From Nemopilema nomurai (taxonomy: Eukaryota > Cnidaria > Scyphozoa > Rhizostomeae > Rhizostomatidae), in assembly GCA_003864495.1 (NCBI GenBank), contig ML133387.1, positions 1,482,897 to 1,546,896 on the forward strand: DNA of 64,000 nucleotides, in the 5' to 3' direction. This document shows positions 1 to 19,000 of this stretch, piece by piece; the stretch's first letter is position 1, and each line of letters opens with the position of its first letter. The position numbers and the translations under genes were made by a program. The notes below the pieces were generated by a model. That model made no database searches. It was not told the DNA's origin and saw nothing but the letters and a program-made list of their open reading frames with translations.

Positions 1-369
1 ATATTCGTTCAATTTATTCCTTATTTATTCATGCAAACTTTCCATAGTTTGTTGTGATATTTCTTTGTATTTCTTTGTATTAACCATTTGAACATTTGAA
101 AGACTATATGAAGTATATGTAGTACTGATAAAGAATATGTCAACAAATGTTTCAATGTACAAAACGTAGACAGTATAAAGTACATAAAGAGCATATATGA
201 CAAAAACAATTTATATAGAACACATAAAGAAAATATAACTGAAACCCAGGCAAAAGAGTTTATAATCAATAAAGCTTATAACAGTATTGATAGATATACA
301 ATACAACTAATAAATGTTGATAATAGCCATTTATGATTATTATAGTCGTAACTGATGGAGTGAACATGA

Positions 370-7084
<6,715 letters not shown>

Positions 7085-9138
7085 ATCATGCCCTGGTGCA
7101 CTTCAAATGCTTCGTATTCTTAATATGTTGATCGGATCGGTTCGAATCCGTGTTTCAATGTTTTGTCGTAAAGCCCCGAGTCCACGATTTATAATATCAC
7201 AGACCACATTGCGGCAAATGGAAAATGATGGCATCATAATCATCATATCGACAGATTTATTGGAAACTCCTCGATTACGTTTTATGAAGAATAGATTACC
7301 ATTGAAGATATCGTAAAACAGTCTGTTTCTGGGATGTAGAATAAGAGAGATTTGTGTGATGACGTCTGTATGTTTTGTGTTTTTCTTTCCCGAATATTCG
7401 CCTTTGATTGTAAGGTGCAGCTTGGTTAGCTTATTTCTCCATAAAATATGATTTTTGTAGAATGGCTACCAGGTTGACATGCAGTGAATCGTGCTGTTTA
7501 ATTGGCAGTGGCATCTAGTAAATCGAAAGATTTCATTTTTAGGATTTCTTTTGGTTAACACCCAAGGAGCGTATAATCGAGTCTATCAGTATTAAATCTG
7601 CCCGGTAGTTTATTGATTTAATCATTGGACGTCGTGTAAAAGCTTCTTAGCGTATCTTCTGAGCATTCAACAACATAGAGGCAAATAATTCCCCTCCTCC
7701 AATAACGAATCTTAAATTAAATCAACGGGAGTTCAAACGCAGCTTAGCTCAGGGGAATGGGCCATCTAAAAATAGAAACACTCAGTCATCCAATCAAGAT
7801 TACGAACAGTGGATGTTCATGTGATCACTTCAAATATCGCTGCGTGTGGTGTGATGGAAGACGATGCGGCCCCATGTGATCACCTTGATTAAACAATCAA
7901 TCCGCACGCCTGAATTGTATTGAGTTGCAGTGTATTTTTAAATCGGGCCACTTATGTCCGTTGACTTACTTTAACCAGAAATTGAGAGCTGTTCTTCAAT
8001 TTCCCGTTATGTTTGGCCCTTGACACGTGCTGAAATGACAGTTCATGGTATGGTACCATTCCACGAAGGAAATATCAGTGCAACGGATATCGAATTGCGC
8101 GGCTTTGAAGAGTATAATAAGTTGATAACTCTCCAATCGACAGCTGACAAAGGCAAAGATTTTGTGGGTTGATTCTATTTGTTCCCTGACCCAACTTGAC
8201 TGTTTCTTAGTCACGTGGTCATTAGGCCAAGTATTACATTACGTGCTTTTAACGGGGTGTCGTGCTACGATCAGTCCTAACAAAAATTGATATCACTTTC
8301 AGAGGGTATTACGTTACCCTGTTCTTTACATGTCTGCAGAAGAACGCGGTTACAAGATGCTTTTAACACCCTTCTTATTGTGCTTGTCAGCCCCATTAAC
8401 AAGGATAACTTCTGGTTTCAGTTCTCTTGATTGAACTTTTTCAAATTGGCCAAAATTGTTATTTTGTAATGGATGAGCGTCAGGCTCCTCTTCTAGGTAT
8501 TTTTTTATTAGGCAGCACTTAAGAGGACCATTTTGGAACCAATATTTTGTGCACTGTACCCTTTCTATTGAAGTATAAAGACTTAAAAGTTGGAGAAAAC
8601 GAGAAAGAATGGACTGGAAGTGAGAAAGAGACAAAGAGGAAATGATTTAGATAGAGAGAGGGAGTAAGAAAGTGATAGAGATGACTTTTGACTGCTTTCC
8701 ACCCGTAATAAAATGCTCGACCAGTTAGAATATGTCACATTGCCATGTTCAATACGTGCTCTCCAAATCAGCTTGGTACCGAACAATTCCAATTCTTTCG
8801 TCTTGATAGAAACAAGAGCAATGTATTCTGTTTTTCTGCTACTTCGCCTAGGCATCACGTTACCTTTAGGGACACATCTTTTATGGTGGGGTTTGCATTA
8901 TTTTGATTAAAAGCATGAAATAGTTATAGAAAAGGGGGCTTTTTGAATGCCATTCAAGGGCTGGCAAAGATCAGCTTTGCTACGTAGAGGTGATAGAGTG
9001 AATGAAAAGGTTTGGAAACGATCGAGGATTGAGATTAGGGTACGAGGGATGTTATGCACTACAGATAGGCATTAGACCTGCACTGTCCATTTACCAGGCA
9101 ACAGCAATTGACAATACCAGACACGATTGTCATGCAAT
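7085..9138. other. 3' UTR and intergenic DNA after PPP2R1A
   Basis: I see no coding exon. The 3' UTR starts at 7085. ATTAAA at 7591-7596 is one possible poly(A) signal, but nothing fixes the transcript end. The rest is AT-rich with short chance ORFs on both strands. Confidence 0.5.
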
Positions 9139-9146
9139 CAATAAAG
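9139..9146. repeat. Left target-site duplication of the hAT MITE
   Basis: CAATAAAG, identical to 9434-9441 on the other side of the element. Confidence 0.85.
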
Positions 9147-9433
9147 CATAGGCGCCGACTACGTGGGGGCTTGGGGGCTCGAGCCCCCCCTGAGAATTGT
9201 TATGGGGGGGCTCAGCCCCCCCTGGGAATTTCATTTGAAATCAGTCAAAGAACTAAACTGATGATACTGTAGACCATGATGTTATATCTGCTTTGTTAAA
9301 AATTTTTGCTTTGTTATTATACATACTACATATACTACATATGTTGTATTACGTTATTAAAGCGACAGGTAATTTCTTTTTTTTAATTGAAATTTTGAGC
9401 CCCCCCTGGGAAAAATAAAAGTCGGCGCCTATG
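9147..9433. mobile_element. hAT-type MITE, 287 bp, with 8-bp target-site duplication
   Basis: The element begins CATAGGCGCCGACT and ends with the exact reverse complement AGTCGGCGCCTATG. It is flanked on both sides by the direct repeat CAATAAAG (9139-9146 and 9434-9441). An 8-bp duplication with short terminal inverted repeats is the hallmark of hAT-superfamily insertions. The interior is non-coding and has G-run/C-run hairpins near the left end (runs of G and CCCCCC around 9164-9222) and one more C-run near 9400. It is too small to encode a transposase, so it is a non-autonomous copy. Intact ends and duplication suggest a fairly recent insertion. Confidence 0.88.
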
Positions 9434-9441
9434 CAATAAAG
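9434..9441. repeat. Right target-site duplication of the hAT MITE
   Basis: CAATAAAG, identical to 9139-9146. Confidence 0.85.
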
Positions 9442-12400
9442 TCTTGGAATTCGGATATGATGAAGGTTTAGCACTTAGGATATACAGTCAATGTATAACA
9501 TGTTCCTGATTTTGTACCTTCAACTGAAAGATCAATTTTGCTCTAGACATTACCAGACAATTCAAATCTTTTACTGTTTGGCAATTTTACTTCATACCGT
9601 TTCTTGCCACTGTAGTCAAACGTGGCTTCCCTTTGTAAAGAGGGATAAGAATTTTCTATTCCCTGACAAGCAACATAACAGTTTGGTTTCTCTTCTTTTT
9701 TGACTTTCTCCATATTACAAATACACAGCATCTAAGGGGAGAAGAGCCCCCTACCTTCTTTTGACTTCTCCAACGCACCAATCCAGCCTTGAAAGCTCTA
9801 GCCTCAACATTCTTAACGATTTTCGATTTTGAGTCTAGGATTATTCTCAAATTATTCTTGCCTAGCACAAAGAAAAATATCAAATATTTTTTTATGTGTT
9901 GATTCATCATAAATTTCAACAAGAACAAACAGTGAAAGTAATAACTCAGATTAGGGTGAAATTTTAATCTTGATGATGGTTGAGCCTGTGATTTTCCCCT
10001 AAATTATACCTAAATTTTAGCTAAATTATACCTAAATGTATAGTCACCTATTTGTTGTTGGTAAAATCGGCAAAAATTTCTCCTGCTAAATCTCACATCC
10101 TGGTTACTTCCTTGGTCAGAAATTCTTGCTGAGTCAATTCTCGTATTTACAATTCTCCTTGAAATGTTTGAAATCGTACATTTCTTCTCAACTGAAACGA
10201 TTTTTCGCTACAGAGATCTCAAAGCCCTCCTCTTATCTTGAGTTATAACATCGACTTCTCTTTCTGCGATGGACAGTTTCTGTGTAGCTAGGGCTGTAAT
10301 TTTCAGTTGCTAGGATTTCATGTCTTCTTTTCAAGATTTTAGACCTTCAATGAAAGAGAAAGTTGAAGACATTAAGAATGACATTTTCACTTCCAGTTAG
10401 AAGTAAATGACACTCCAAAGCACACATTATCAGATATCTCTGCTGTCAGTAAAAGCTAGACTGATCCTTTTAACCGGCCATTGAAATTGTCTGGGTTAAA
10501 CAATGATATTTTGAGTGCGAAGACACTTAACTAACTATACGAGCATAAGTATCAGGGTTTCCAATGAAACAGGGGATTCCCATGCGATCCTTTGATTGTG
10601 ATGATGTGAAAGCTATTTCCTATTCGTTGTCTACAAGGAACACCAAATGAAGCTTAAACGTTCAAAGTAACAACATACACTTAGATGCCCAAAAGGCCCC
10701 TCCTCTTATTCATTTTTCGGTTTTTTACAATCTCTCCCGCTCTCACAATGTTTGCCATTGTTATTGAAAATGATTCATTGATGGATTGATTCTTCCAACT
10801 AAAAAATAAAGGAAAATTATTTCTACTTAATGAAACAAAGTTTGCACTGAGGACTTTGAAGAAAGACTTACTGAACCAATAATAGTGTATATAACTAGTT
10901 TTCAAAACTGCGTTCTCTGAGACTTTCAATCCATTATTTCACGGGGTTTTCCATATGAGATATTCCTTAGATCTCCAACCACCCGCATCCAAGATTTTTC
11001 TCAGATTCCCGACCCCCCTCACGTGTTCCGAACCCTTCCCTTTATTTGGCACCGAAGACTAAGCGACATGTGCAAACAACATCGTACAAGCGTTGCGACG
11101 AGCATAAATTTATCTTATATGTCCCACCATCAAGAAAATAAATTTATAACTGGCATCAAGTCAAAAAGATGAAATTTCGATGCTAAAAGTCAATGCCTGA
11201 GGCAATGAAAATACGGGCTACTTCCACCATTACGAAGCAAGTAGCTAGTTTCCAGTCCCCCTTTTACCGTCAGCAGGATAGTGGTATTTTACAAAAGAGG
11301 GCTGTTGTTTTTATTTTTGATCTTTGGGCTATTATTTAATTGATCTTGCATGAATATGCATACGACTTAATTTGTGTTCTTAGCGGAGACGATAAACATC
11401 GGAAGGAGCTTGGTGTCCAATACTTCTCACGGAGCTTTCTAGTGTAAACTGTCGGTAGATCTCGTTTTATTGGGGGAAAGCAGGGGCAGTTCCTTGTGTG
11501 TTTGAAGTCGAACTTGCATGCTGCAACTCAATAACTGTTGGATCCACTAATTGTTAAAGTCCGATCGTAAAGCTAGCTGCTTGAAACTTCAATCCAGGAT
11601 GCATAAAAGTGAACGGAAGACATCGATAAGGTGAGACTCGATTTTTATGTTTGCTTTTGTCCACTGTTGATATCACAGGGAAGACCCAGGCCGCTTTCCG
11701 GAACTCCGCGACAAGATGAAATCACAGCCGTTTTATCAAATCAGCTAAACAGATTGTCCCTTAAGAATATACCCTATACTTTTAATGAAAAATAATTTAA
11801 TTTTAGCACATGTATTTATTTTCTCTTGTCACCGAAGGTTAAATTTTTTGCCGTTTTGTGTTTAGAGTTGAACCGGCCGACAGGGCTAGGCCGAAAAAAA
11901 TTCTACAATGCAATCATAGATACATCGTAACTCGGAAATGCTGTTGATCGTAAAAATAGATTTTTACGGGAATCACGTCAAAGATTTAGCAAGTCTTTGA
12001 CGAACAATTTTGTCGACCACATCCTTAATCACCTTGGTGGTTTATGGTCAAAAAGCATCTCATAAATTTAGCAAGATATTGCACATAAATTCGGCTTCAA
12101 GTTCCTTAACTACAACTCTGTAATCACTTGGCGTCGCTGAAGCTGTCAAAGCCTTAAAAAAGATTTGAAGCCACGTTTACGGCAATGACAAATGCGACTG
12201 ACATGGCTTTTAAAAACATTAAATTGGATGTAAACTTATATCTCCCACAAAGGTCAAATACAGCTTAGAAGTCCGGTCAGCCTCTTTTAATCCACACTTT
12301 GATGGTCTTAGTTCAACGTTTCCTAATTGATTGCACTTTCGTTGATCCAGAGCCGAGAAGAATTTACCTATCTCTTGCTTCAAGGCAACTTCCACGTAAA

Positions 12401-15400
12401 CTGCCTTTAAAAACAACATAATCAACCGACTTGTACTGCAGGCGACTTGGATATAAAGAGAGTTTATCCTTAATCTTAAGTCCCATCTCCTTATAATTTT
12501 CCTTTAATCCTTCTTCAATTTAATAGATAAAGAATGCTTCACTTGTTATTATTCATACTCAGCATAAGCCCATGTCTACTCATCCCTGAAATGGGATCAC
12601 CTATAAATATCAATGGTGTCTTTTCAAAATAGCCCAATCATACAATATAGAAGTAGTGGACATGGCTGCTATTTTGTATTTTGCATTGCAAATATGTAGA
12701 GCCTAATATGTGGAGATTTCTGGGAACCACAAGCCTAAGTTGAGTCAATTCAACTAACTCCACAAAATTTTGTTTAAAATTGCTTTGTGTTTTGAAGACA
12801 GTTTCCTTGACATTAAAATGTCATGCCCCTCTATAAAGGTGACAGACAATTTTTTCAAAATTAATTGTAAGATATGTTCAAGTTGTCGAATGTTTTGTGA
12901 GCAAACTCCTAAGGTATATCTGACATTTGTGGTATGATTTGGGTTCTGTAATGAAATATTCACTTCTGAGCAGTTTTAAGAGTGTTTTATGAATATTATT
13001 TTCTTTTATATGTTTACTCATTGTGCTTATACCAGAGCCAATTCTTCAAATGGTTAGTTGCTTCTTTCTAAAAAGTGATGTATCGTTTCAGCACAGTTTG
13101 ATAGTGACAATAGTTTAATTTTAAATTTATTATTTTCTTCCATAATATATGAATATGAAACATAACTGTATTGACCATGCTCAAATGTGCTGTTTTTGTT
13201 CAGACTGTTATGATAAACGTATATATGCTTCAAGTGTGAAGACATTCATGCTTTAGATTGTTTCATCTGTTGTTACAAAAATTGTTAAAGTTGCTGATTA
13301 TATTTGCAGAACTCTGCTTAATACCTATTCAATCACAAATATTTTTCCATGGAGCCCTTTTCCTTTGAAAATTACTTAATGGTTCTCAATCTGAATATTT
13401 TGTGTGCTGTGTGACCATTATACCCTATGAATCCTCAGAACTAAACAGTTTCATTATATTTTTCAATATGATTGATTTCAATGGCATTGGTAACATGAAG
13501 GATCTAAAAACTTTTCTTCCAAAGCCTGCATAAATTGTTAGTAACATCAGATAAGTTTTTAATTTACTTTTTGTTTAAGCCTATAGAACTTTCCTAAAGT
13601 TTGTCTGGCTAACATTTCAAATTAATTAAAATGTCTTTCTTGAGTTCCATTGTCCAAAAGGTTCTAAATTTTTGCTGGTCAGTCCCTACAGAAATGAAAG
13701 TACTAAGAATTCTTCTTTAGGCCTTTGCTTTTAATTTGTTTGTGAGAAATTTGGAATTAAAACTAAAAAAAATTCAATTTTAACTGGTTTTGGCTCCTAC
13801 AAAAGTTTATGTAGTCTTTTCATAGTATAACCATTTCGCATTTAAATGTTATCAAACTGGTCGTGCTCCAGTGTTTTTCAGCATTTGAAGCCTGTCTCAG
13901 CTATGACTTTTAGCTGTCCATGGTTTCTTATATTTGGAGTAATGTTTCATTGACTCAAATGTTATTTCAGTTTAATTTTGTTATAAAAGGCCTTTTTACA
14001 ATTAGAAATTGCTGAAATTAGGCCATTTTGTTTTGGCTGAGCAGGAACTGAAATGAATTCCCATTGGCTGAATACATTTTTATCATGAATAAGTTAGGCA
14101 TTCAATTTTCAACATTTATTAACCATCTCATTAAATATTGAGAGACATTGAACAAAAGTTTCCTGTCTTTGTGGCATTTTTTTGCATGCCTAGTACATTA
14201 AGTAATTTCTGGCAAACATTTGTTGAAACCAGAATCTGCTGATGCTTCATCTGATGCCAAGATCAGAGTTTACTTTTCAAAGGCAAACATTTGTGAACTA
14301 AGGGCCTATGTGGTTGAACGCGCTGTTTTTAATGGCCATGTTAGTTGTTTTAGCAGGTGGCTCTCGATATACTTACTTCCATTGTTCTAAGAAATATCTT
14401 GTTTATCACAAGTAAGTGACGTCCCGGGCCCATTGTCGGTGAAGAGTCCGAAGCATTTTCAATTGTTGTTTAGGATTTCCCCATTTATTACCCGCTGTTA
14501 CGTGGAAATTCCCGTAGACGTCAATTGCCAACCTTTTAGGCCCAGAACAATCGAAGAAATTAGGCCAAATTATGAATTTGATGAGATCCTCCCCAGAGAT
14601 AGCAGGTGATATTGTTTCGTTCTAACTAAAAGCCACATTCACCTGTGCTTTTAATTTGCAAGTTTTTTGTAATTCTTTGTATGGATAAATTATAATAGTC
14701 CACGTATCATGTTGAAAATTAGACGCAACTGTTGCATTTCGTCATCAAACACGGGTTCGCTCGAGAAACACTGCAGAACTAGTTCATCTATAGTGGTTTC
14801 ATGTGGCAGAAACATTAAGCTTTGATCCTACGAATAGTTTGCATTTATCTTTTCCCGATTAAAGCCCTTTCGTCTTTGTTTTTAAAGTACTATCTCAAAT
14901 ACTTCATGTACTGTCCAAGAGATTTGTAATTTTGCTGATACGATGCATTCTTCGATATATTCTGGGCGTTCCTATTCTTCTACAAATTGCTTTTCCATCA
15001 CACCTTTTGCCCTTGAATTTTCTTCCTTTCAGTTGAGTTCTTTAACGTCCTTTCCTCGCCCTATCAACCTTATCAAAGTAAAAACCCCTCTCGATGATTA
15101 TTCAAGATCAATCCTTTGTTTTCTATTGTTGCTGGACCAAGGCTTTTGATTTTGATGGAAGAACGATTTTTGATGAATGTGTCAGAAAAGGTAGATTAAC
15201 ATTTGCAGAACTTTATTCTGTAGCTGTCCTTCCAAGCCTAATTATTGAAATTCGCTCTTTAATGAGCGATTGTTGTGTTCGATATCATTATTATTATCAT
15301 TATTATTTTTCGCATAAATATAATTTTATTACTATTTCTTGGATGATAATTATTAACATTATTATCGTCGCTAAGATTATTACACGCTAATAATTATTAG

Positions 15401-16033
15401 CGTATGATATTGATTTATTTTCTCGAAAATTCCTCTCCTGTCATTGCCCCTCGCACTATTTTAGGGCACGTTTCTAATTAAAAAAAGACTTTAGCTTCAC
15501 TTTATGTTCCAAACTTCATTTCGGATCATCTGGGTCAATGCTTTGTTGCTTATTATTTCGTTCCAGTTGAACTTTTAACTTTTGCCCATGTGAATGCAAT
15601 TTTTTCCATTCTTGTCAATGAGATTAGCGCTATATGTAAATCAGGATTCGGGTTTGTTTTCTGAGTTTGAAAAACAATGAAAACTATGCTTAGAAAGCAT
15701 TGAAAACTCTTCAAATTCAATTTTAAATGCGAAACATGATGTTTTAAACTGTCCACAAATATTGTATTCAGCTTTGATTGTCATATTAAAGTTTACAAAT
15801 TTGTACATTCGCGTCTTGAATAAATCATTTCACGCATGAAACGAGTGCTTGATATCGATACAATAACATTGTTTGTTTTGAACGTCTTCGCGAAGCGGTG
15901 TGCATGGCTGCCACAATAATACGACTCCCGAATGCTTGGTTGCCTACTATGTATTATCCATTTAGGACACAGGATTGATTGCTTTTGTTTATCTTTAGCG
16001 TTCGGAGCTGAGAGTTGCTCCTTCGATGTGATA
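9442..16033. other. Intergenic DNA between PPP2R1A and the RhoGEF gene
   Basis: I find no supported gene in 6.6 kb. The sequence is AT-rich with homopolymer T/A runs. Short ORFs on both strands lack domains or splice context. The last few hundred bases must hold the RhoGEF promoter and 5' UTR, unless an upstream non-coding exon exists. A perfect 20-bp palindrome lies at 15384-15403. Confidence 0.5.
15384..15403. repeat. Perfect 20-bp palindrome
   Basis: ACGCTAATAA is followed at once by its reverse complement TTATTAGCGT. It sits at the end of an ATT-rich stretch (about 15283-15382), about 630 bp upstream of the RhoGEF start codon. Function is unknown. Confidence 0.7.
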
Positions 16034-16067
16034 ATGGCGTCCACGAGAAGGCAACCGATCCAAGAAG
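16034..16067 (+). CDS. ARHGEF12: RhoGEF exon 1, start codon
   Basis: The ATG opens MASTRRQPIQE and the exon ends one base into a Gly codon at a GTGAGT donor. That base joins exactly to the PDZ exon at 19611, giving EGGYVQRCV like the vertebrate YGLVQRCV. An in-frame upstream exon or a different first exon cannot be excluded. Confidence 0.72.
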
Positions 16068-19000
16068 GTGAGTCCAGTTTCATTTCTAAGCAAGCTGTTG
16101 TCGGTTTGCATCGAAATGTGTGGCATTTGCTCGATGAATTTTTTTCAGCCTGTTCTGCCCACGCAAATCTAGTGGCATTATTGGAATTTTTCATGGGAAT
16201 CACGGAGACCAAAAAACGCTGACAAAGCTTTCAGGACAAGACGATTTTGAGTCAGAGATGAAAACTAGGCCAGTTCTGTTCGTCTTGGCTTTCCATCCTT
16301 CAGTTCTGCACTCTTGATGCTATTTCTCCACCACAGTAAAACCAGTGGGGCGTCCAAATGAACCGTCTCACACACTGAAGGCGCACATGTTTGTAGTACG
16401 CACCCAGTACCCTAAACTCGAGTTTCGCTTCCCCCATCCTTTTTTGAATTTTGCAACTGCGTATCCCCTTTTGGTGTTATCAAATGCAAAGAGGGTCTGA
16501 TTCGATTTTCAAAGTATGATTCGATTCGATTATGGACGTGATTGTTTATTCGATAAGGTCTGGAAGCTAATCAAAGCGAAACCCATGTTATGTACACATG
16601 TTTTTATTTCTCACCCGTGTCAGACTATTTTTTGCCGTTGTTCCGTGAAAAATAGTCCCTCTTGTTTTTAGTAACGGTCTGCAATTGTTTATAAAACACT
16701 TCGTTCCCTGACAATCAAAATTCTACGTGTAATGTTCAAACAAAGTCGTACACCAAGCTTATAGTTGAATCCAATATTGTAATTTATAATGTTACCTCGG
16801 TCGTATTGCTTCAAGATTAAAAATTCTAACAAATAATCGAAATATTACGAAATTGGCCTTTTTCAAATTCTCGAAGCCTGGTACGTTTTTGCATTCAAAG
16901 GACTCACATTGGGCTAATTTTCATCTGCACGCTCTGAGGGTTTTTAGGGGGGGTCGTAAACGAGTTTCGCAAGCTTTTGAAATATTTTGCAAGCATCAAT
17001 TCAGTTTATAATTAAGTTATTTCAGTATCAGATACAGATTTATATTGATAATTCATTCTGTCAGTTGCTTTAGCCGTTTGTATCAGATAAGCTCATTTAA
17101 TTAGAGTAAATCAGAGTTTAAACAGGAGCCATTGATTTTATCGCCTTAGTTGTTGATTTGTATCACCAGTGGAACCATGATCAGCAAATTTGAAGAAACT
17201 TTCCAAGGGTGATTCACCACAAACACGCTATACAGCTGGCAGGCCGAAAATTCTTGTTGTCACGTAAAACCTCTTCGATTTTGCACAGTTACAATAGCAT
17301 TAACCACAGGGTAAAATTGCACGGTTTGATGATTGGGGGCATTTGCTGAGCCATAATCGTGCCTATTTTTGTTCCTAAACGACAGAGCATTGGGGGCCAC
17401 TGACACACCCCTGTCACTGAACCCATTTCAAGAGCCATATATTCACTGAACTAGAATGTAAAATACAGTATTGCCTAATAATAACTATTCTTTTTTGTAA
17501 ATAAAAGTCCTTTATGACTATAACTTTTGTCATCTTTTTAACGTTCTTCGTTTGTGCAAGAAATCCTTTAAACTGTCCTTAAATCTTTGTTTCATGGCTT
17601 TGAGAAAAACAAGAATTTTGATAACATGCTAAAGCTTTGATAAATCACAGACTTTTTTGATCAGTCGCTTTATTCTATTTAAAACGCCAGATTTTTCAAA
17701 ATTATTGTTAGAATTTCTAAAGCAATTTCAATATCATAAATTATTTAAGCACACCAGGCTAAACTTATATAAACCTATTCTGTCATATTTTCAACTATTA
17801 TCTCTAACAAGTATTTGCAAGTTAGTGACTTTATCTGAGCTGTTTGAAGCTGTCACTGCGAACTCCCCTTCTCGTAGACCTCCTCCACAATGAGCTCTTA
17901 GACCTTCCCCGTAGTCGGTCACTTTAATGGAGAATTAAATCCATGCAGAAGTATTTGTTGATGCCGTAGCGAATCGAAGAGGGTTTTATATTAATGTTTT
18001 AAAAGGCGTGTTTTGGATCGGTCAATTAAGTTCTCTTATATGCGGTCAGGTTTAGAATATTTGCCTGTTCTATGGAATCACACGAACCGAAATCAACAGA
18101 ACCTTTCTTCATAACGTGAACGAAGTTATCGTTTGTTGTCAGTTGTGGAAAAAGGCTAAGATAATTTGGCCCGAGGAAGCGGGGCACAGCGCGTTTACGA
18201 ACACAATCACAGCGCATCAGCTGAAAGAAATATCAGCTAATCAGCCGATTGCAGTTTTCGATGTGTATTGAAAATGAACTTGGGAAACTTTCTAAACTTC
18301 CAATCAATTCTTTGAGTTAATTTCCCATACTAATACCCCCAAATAGTTTCCCATTGGGTATAAAACTGATTACATCAAGCGAGGTTACCATTTCATGGTC
18401 TCACACTTCCCTAGGCCACAGCCATCTAAGTGGCTATGACGATTTGTTACCAGTCCACAAATTCTCAGGTCAACAATTCGATTTGAATCTGTCGTTACGA
18501 ACAGCTCAAAATACGTGACAGATTTTTTAGTATTTTCGCATAGAATCACATTCAAAGGCCTTGATCAAGATAACCGATTAACAGTCACGTCCTCAGGCTA
18601 TTTATCAAAATTTCTGAAGCAATTTAAAGTAGGGCCCACCACATTTTGAGACTCGTCTTCGCCAACTGTGTAGCCTCGTCTTCACCCGAAATGTAGCTTC
18701 GTATTAACCCGGAATGTGGCCTCGTATTCATCCAGAATATAACCTTGAATACTGTTAATCACGTCAGATAGTGGTGGAATATCATTATATTATGCAATTA
18801 AGTGCTGATGAAGTTAAGCCTAGGCCATTATGGAACTTTGCAATTGAATTGAGTGTATCGTTACACCGCTATTAGATATCCCTGGATAATAAATGTTAAC
18901 AAACTTGATTACATTTAGCTTAGGCGACGTTAGCTTCACCTAATTCAACGGTTACAATTGGAAGCTTTTTACGTTTGCAAAATAAGAGGAGCGAGTAAAA

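Noticed and set aside
7741..7760. A-box-like TTAGCTCAGGGG
   Set aside because: No B-box downstream and no cloverleaf can be drawn.
15793..16212. 139-codon minus-strand ORF overlapping the RhoGEF start exon
   Set aside because: No domain, no splice context and low-complexity composition. It lies antisense to the 5' UTR and first exon and is best explained by chance.
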